A stretch of DNA of 37,401 nucleotides from Prochloraceae cyanobacterium (GTDB lineage Bacteria > Cyanobacteriota > Cyanobacteriia > Cyanobacteriales > JASJDA01). Shown here piece by piece: positions 33,832-37,401 of this stretch. Under the pieces are notes generated by a model, which had not been told where the DNA came from, did not search any database, and saw only the letters and a program-made list of their open reading frames with translations. The first letter of the stretch is position 1. Each line of letters begins with the position of its first letter. Both the position numbers and the translations under genes were made by a program. Location: NCBI GenBank assembly GCA_030065265.1, contig JASJCW010000011.1, forward strand, positions 1 to 37,401. Direction: 5' to 3'.

Positions 33832-36054
33832 ATGCTAAAAAAACCGAAAAAACTCTGGAATCCTGCAATCTGGGCTAGTTGGAAACCCTTCGGTATCGGT
33901 GAAGAATATCCTAACAACTATTGGGAAGTAATCAGGGCTGGATTAGTTAATTTCAAGCAATTACCCTACGCTTGGCGAATTCTCAATCGTGGAGTCTGCG
34001 ATGGTTGTTCTTTAGGCACTACGGGGATGAAAGACTGGACTTTAGACGGCCTCCACCTCTGTAACGTCAGATTAAGACTGCTCGAGTTTAATACGATGGC
34101 AGCATTGCAGCCGAAATTGCTTGCAGATGTCTCTCAACTCGAAACAAAAAACGGCAGCCAACTGAGATCTTTAGGACGACTTCCCTACCCGATGCGAAGA
34201 GATAAAGGAGATAAAGGTTTTCGGCCCGTTAGTTGGGACGAAGCACTAACATTAATTGCCGATCGCATCCGCAACACCCAAAGCGATCGCACGGCTTATT
34301 ACGTCACCAGTCGCGGCACTGTGAACGAAACCTATTATGCAATTCAAAAAGCAGCTCGGGCGATGGGGACTAATAACGTCGATAATGCGGCGAGAATCTG
34401 CCACTCTCCCAGCACTAACGCCCTGAAAACGACCATCGGTGCGGCGGCGACTACTTGCTCTTATCAAGATTGGATCGGCACCGATTTATTAGTTTTTATC
34501 GGTTCTAACGTTGCCAACAACCAACCGGTTAGCGTTAAATACCTCCATTGGGCAAAAAAAGCAGGAACTCGCATCGTAGTTATCAATACTTATCGAGAGC
34601 CGGGAATGGAGCGTTATTGGGTACCTTCTCTACCTGAAAGTGCTTTATTCGGCACCAAGTTTGCTGAAGATTTTTTCTTGGTTAACGTCGGCGGAGATAT
34701 GGCGTTTATTAACGGTACGATAAAACATATCATCAAGGAAAAATGGCACGACCAATATTTTATTGACAATTATTCGAGTAATTTTGATGCTTTAAAATCT
34801 GCTGTAGAATCTCAGTCTTGGGAAGAGTTAGAGGCAATTTCCGGCGCGACTCGCGAAGAAATGTATGCTTTTGCCAAAATGATAAAAGAAGCGGATAAAG
34901 CGGTGTTTGTTTGGAGTATGGGGATTACCCAACACGAATGCGGCGAAGATAACGTCAAAGCAATTATTAATTTAGCCTTAACTAAGGGTTTTGTCGGACG
35001 AGAAGGCTGCGGTTTAATGCCAATTCGGGGACATTCTGGCGTTCAGGGTGGGGCGGAAATGGGCTGTTATGCGACAGTATTTCCCGGAGGTAAAAAAATA
35101 ACTCCAGACAATGGGGCAGAACTGAGTAAAATGTGGGGGTTTGAAGTACCCAGCACTAAAGGATTAATTGCCCCGGAAACAATCGACGCGGCTGCCAATA
35201 ATAATTTGGATGTTTTGGTTTCGGTGGGGGGAAATTTTCTCGACGTGCTTCCAGATCCAGATTACGTTAAATCGGCTTTATTAAACATTCCCCTGCGGGT
35301 ACATATGGATATTGTTTGCAGCCAGCAAATGCTCTTAGAAGCAAAAGAAACAGTGATCTTGCTGCCAGCAACTACTCGCTACGAAATACCCGGAGGAGTC
35401 ACGGAAACTTCTACCGAAAGAAGGGTGATTTTTAGTCCAGAAATACCCGGAAGAAGGATCGGCCAGGCGCGATCGGAATGGGAAGTGTTTTTGGACTTGG
35501 CAAGGCGAGTCCGTCCAGAAATCGCCGATCGCTTAAAATTTGCCAATACCGAAGCAATACGCCAAGAAATTGCTAAAGTCGTCCCCAGCTATGCCGGAAT
35601 TCAACATTTAAAAGAGGCTGGCGACCAGTTTCAATATGGGGGCAAACATCTCTGTTTTGGTTGGAATTTTGCTACTGGAGATGGTAAAGCTCGTTTTGCC
35701 CCTTTATCGCCGTTGCAAAAAGATATTCCCGAAGGCTATTTTTTAGTGGCAACCCGTCGAGGCAAGCAGTTCAACAGTATCGTTCAAGAAAAGAAAGATT
35801 CGATTACTGGAGCAATGCGGGAAGCGGTTTTGATCGGTTCGGTTGATGCCGAAAAATTAGCTTTAAAAGATGGGGATGAAGTAATATTAAAAAACGATTC
35901 GGGTCAGTATCGAGGCAGGGTCTACATATCACCGATCAAACCCGGTAATTTACAAATACACTGGCCCGAAGGCAACGTTCTTTTGGATAAAACCAAGCGA
36001 TCGCTCGAAGGCGTTCCCGATTATAATGCCTTAGTCAGTTTGCACAAAGTATGA
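33832..36054 (+). CDS. Molybdopterin oxidoreductase, FdhF/YdeP family
   Basis: About 740 residues from the ATG at 33832 (a GTG three codons earlier is possible; AAGAG lies 9 bases before the ATG). GVCDGCSLGTTGMKDW and LHLCNVRLRLLEFNTMA near residue 60-90 and ICHSPSTNALKTTIG near 190 are characteristic of YdeP-like formate-dehydrogenase relatives. DLLVFIGSNVANNQPVSVKY and GREGCGLMPIRGHSGVQGG bind the bis-molybdopterin cofactor, and the C-terminal 110 residues are the MopB_CT beta-barrel. The substrate is not known; formate is not established for this branch. The fdhD gene overlaps its stop (ATGA), so the pair forms an operon. Confidence 0.88.
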   Translation: MLKKPKKLWNPAIWASWKPFGIGEEYPNNYWEVIRAGLVNFKQLPYAWRILNRGVCDGCSLGTTGMKDWTLDGLHLCNVRLRLLEFNTMAALQPKLLADVSQLETKNGSQLRSLGRLPYPMRRDKGDKGFRPVSWDEALTLIADRIRNTQSDRTAYYVTSRGTVNETYYAIQKAARAMGTNNVDNAARICHSPSTNALKTTIGAAATTCSYQDWIGTDLLVFIGSNVANNQPVSVKYLHWAKKAGTRIVVINTYREPGMERYWVPSLPESALFGTKFAEDFFLVNVGGDMAFINGTIKHIIKEKWHDQYFIDNYSSNFDALKSAVESQSWEELEAISGATREEMYAFAKMIKEADKAVFVWSMGITQHECGEDNVKAIINLALTKGFVGREGCGLMPIRGHSGVQGGAEMGCYATVFPGGKKITPDNGAELSKMWGFEVPSTKGLIAPETIDAAANNNLDVLVSVGGNFLDVLPDPDYVKSALLNIPLRVHMDIVCSQQMLLEAKETVILLPATTRYEIPGGVTETSTERRVIFSPEIPGRRIGQARSEWEVFLDLARRVRPEIADRLKFANTEAIRQEIAKVVPSYAGIQHLKEAGDQFQYGGKHLCFGWNFATGDGKARFAPLSPLQKDIPEGYFLVATRRGKQFNSIVQEKKDSITGAMREAVLIGSVDAEKLALKDGDEVILKNDSGQYRGRVYISPIKPGNLQIHWPEGNVLLDKTKRSLEGVPDYNALVSLHKV

Positions 36055-36893
36055 ATCAGCCTCGCAAAAGTAAAATTCAAGCCAAAATATCCGTCGTAGC
36101 AAACAACCAACAAAAATGGCGATCGGATTATTTAGCTACAGAAGAGCCTTTAGAAATGCGTCTGGTCGATCCGCAACGAACTTTAGCAATCACAATGCGA
36201 ACTCCAGGGGCAGATTTCGATCTCGCTGCTGGTTTTCTCTACAGTGAAGGAGTTGTCAGCAAGGGAGAAGATATCGAACAGATCGGTTATTGCGTCGATC
36301 GCTCGGTAAAAGAACCACAACGCTATAACATCGTTAACGTTAAATTAAAACCGGGATTGGATCTCAATTTACCTGCCCTAGAACGTCATTTTTTTATGAC
36401 TAGTGCCTGTGGAGTTTGCGGTAAAGCTAATATTGAGGCTTTAAAAATTAGGGGTTGTGCGACAATTTCTTTAGAAAAGCAAGTAAAAGCAGAAGTTATC
36501 TACAGTTTGCCCGACAAGTTGCGATCGGCTCAAGGTATATTTACGGCTACCGGAGGCTTGCACGCTGCAGGATTGTTCGACTTGTCGGGAGAACTGTTAA
36601 AGTTACGAGAAGATGTCGGGCGACACAATGCGGTAGATAAGTTAATCGGTTCTGCTTTACTAGGGGGAGATTTACCTTTGAGCGATCGCATCATGTTGGT
36701 GAGCGGCCGTTCTAGTTTTGAAATCGTCCAAAAATGCGTCGTCGCTAAAATACCCATACTTTGCTCCGTTTCCGCTCCTAGCAGTTTAGCCGTATCTCTA
36801 GCTGAAGCATTTGGCATTACTTTAATCGGTTTTTTGCGGGGACGAAAATTTAATCTCTATTCCGGGGGCGATCGCATTTCTCTTTCGAGTTGA
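36051..36893 (+). CDS. fdhD: FdhD, sulfur carrier for formate-dehydrogenase-type enzymes
   Basis: 280 residues. The CxxC motif that carries sulfur is in TSACGVCGKANIEAL; ATGGLHAAGLFD, EDVGRHNAVDKLIG and LVSGRSSFEIVQKC are further family landmarks. FdhD passes sulfur from IscS to the molybdenum cofactor so that the partner enzyme becomes active. Its ATG overlaps the stop of the oxidoreductase gene by four bases, matching the functional pairing. Confidence 0.95.
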   Translation: MNQPRKSKIQAKISVVANNQQKWRSDYLATEEPLEMRLVDPQRTLAITMRTPGADFDLAAGFLYSEGVVSKGEDIEQIGYCVDRSVKEPQRYNIVNVKLKPGLDLNLPALERHFFMTSACGVCGKANIEALKIRGCATISLEKQVKAEVIYSLPDKLRSAQGIFTATGGLHAAGLFDLSGELLKLREDVGRHNAVDKLIGSALLGGDLPLSDRIMLVSGRSSFEIVQKCVVAKIPILCSVSAPSSLAVSLAEAFGITLIGFLRGRKFNLYSGGDRISLSS

Positions 36894-36978
36894 AAATTTA
36901 GAGTATTTTCGGTTTATAATTTACTTCCAAACTGAGTTTTAAAAATAAACAAATATTTGGCTAATTTAGGATTAAATA

Positions 36979-37401
36979 ATGGCAGGAAGCGAAGTCAAAG
37001 CAGATCTGTGGATAAACGAATATATCACTCCTTGGGACATCTACGCTCACGGAGTGACTAAAATATTAGACTATAAAAAAACAGCCTATCAAGAAATGTA
37101 TATCGTCGAAACTGGGGCTTATGGCAAAGCATTAGTCCTCGACGGTAAATGGCAATCTTGCACTGGAGATGAATTTATCTATCACGAAGCATTAGTTCAC
37201 CCAGCAGCGATCGCCTACCAAAAACCGCAAAATGTTTTAGTCTTAGGTGGTGGCGAAGGGGCAACGATCCGGGAAGTATTGCGCTGGAAGAGTATCGAAA
37301 AGGTCATGATGGTCGATATCGATGGGGAAGTAGTAGATTCCTGTCGCAAACATCTGCCAGAAATGCATCAAAATGCTTTTGCCGATCCGCGAGTAGAATT
37401 A
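36979..37401 (+). CDS. speE: Spermidine synthase, 5' part
   Basis: The frame opens at the ATG at 36979 and runs 141 codons to the window edge without a stop. DLWINEYITPWDIYAHGVTK, DGKWQSCTGDEFIYHEALVH and the glycine-rich VLVLGGGEGATIREVLRW (decarboxylated-SAM binding) followed by MMVDIDGEVV are those of the aminopropyltransferase family. It transfers aminopropyl to putrescine. The C-terminal half lies outside the window. It is 85 bases after fdhD and may have its own promoter. Confidence 0.92.
   Translation, partial: MAGSEVKADLWINEYITPWDIYAHGVTKILDYKKTAYQEMYIVETGAYGKALVLDGKWQSCTGDEFIYHEALVHPAAIAYQKPQNVLVLGGGEGATIREVLRWKSIEKVMMVDIDGEVVDSCRKHLPEMHQNAFADPRVEL

Overview
This is cyanobacterial DNA. 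GCGATCGC palindromes are scattered throughout. The gene set includes the clpR-clpP pair, a tocopherol cyclase, pentapeptide-repeat proteins, a Ser/Thr kinase fused to pentapeptide repeats, and many conserved cyanobacterial proteins of unknown function. The abundance of small dispersed palindromic repeats fits a large, repeat-rich genome, but the species cannot be named from the window.

Layout. (1) 1-3316: a small accessory module with the 5' end of a left-edge gene, an XRE regulator divergent from a translationally coupled 44-aa/214-aa gene pair, a large winged-helix protein and a coiled-coil membrane protein. (2) 3317-8865: a degenerate mobile-element graveyard. It holds a gene remnant, an IS4-type transposase broken by a 49-bp palindromic insert and a stop codon, a tandem winged-helix gene that has lost its 5' end, and an IS630 element with 25-bp perfect inverted ends. 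The IS630 transposase is interrupted by three small palindromic inserts, and the element is flanked by inverted copies of a ~135-bp structured repeat. Next to it an excisionase-like gene is split by a 406-bp RNA-like insert. (3) 9015-11182: a CBS-like sensory stub, a fasciclin protein and an RTX-repeat protein. (4) 11599-37401: mostly housekeeping genes: clpR-clpP, tRNA-Val, a DprA-like protein, MAPEG, lgt-cobM, kinase, miaE-like, phosphatase, bioB, TspO, ggt, tRNA-Leu, M48 peptidase, TPR, an A-type Fe-S protein, an HNH nuclease operon, a TetR/membrane/Coq4-like operon, pdxJ-tocopherol cyclase, a molybdopterin oxidoreductase with fdhD, and the start of speE.

Working together: ClpR and ClpP form a mixed protease ring. 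FdhD matures the FdhF/YdeP-type enzyme encoded just before it. PdxJ and tocopherol cyclase are translationally coupled (TAATG). The TetR gene has an 8+8 bp palindromic operator in front of it and probably controls itself and the two genes after it.

The most unusual content is the family of small palindromic inserts in the transposase genes. Two 83/86-bp copies share a conserved core in opposite orientation inside stems that changed in a compensated way. Two smaller ones (44 and 49 bp) share a nested-hairpin architecture with little primary sequence in common. Removing all of them restores full transposase frames. The 406-bp insert in the excisionase-like gene looks like an ORF-less structured-RNA element, and a second relic of the same gene family lies at 31194-31274.
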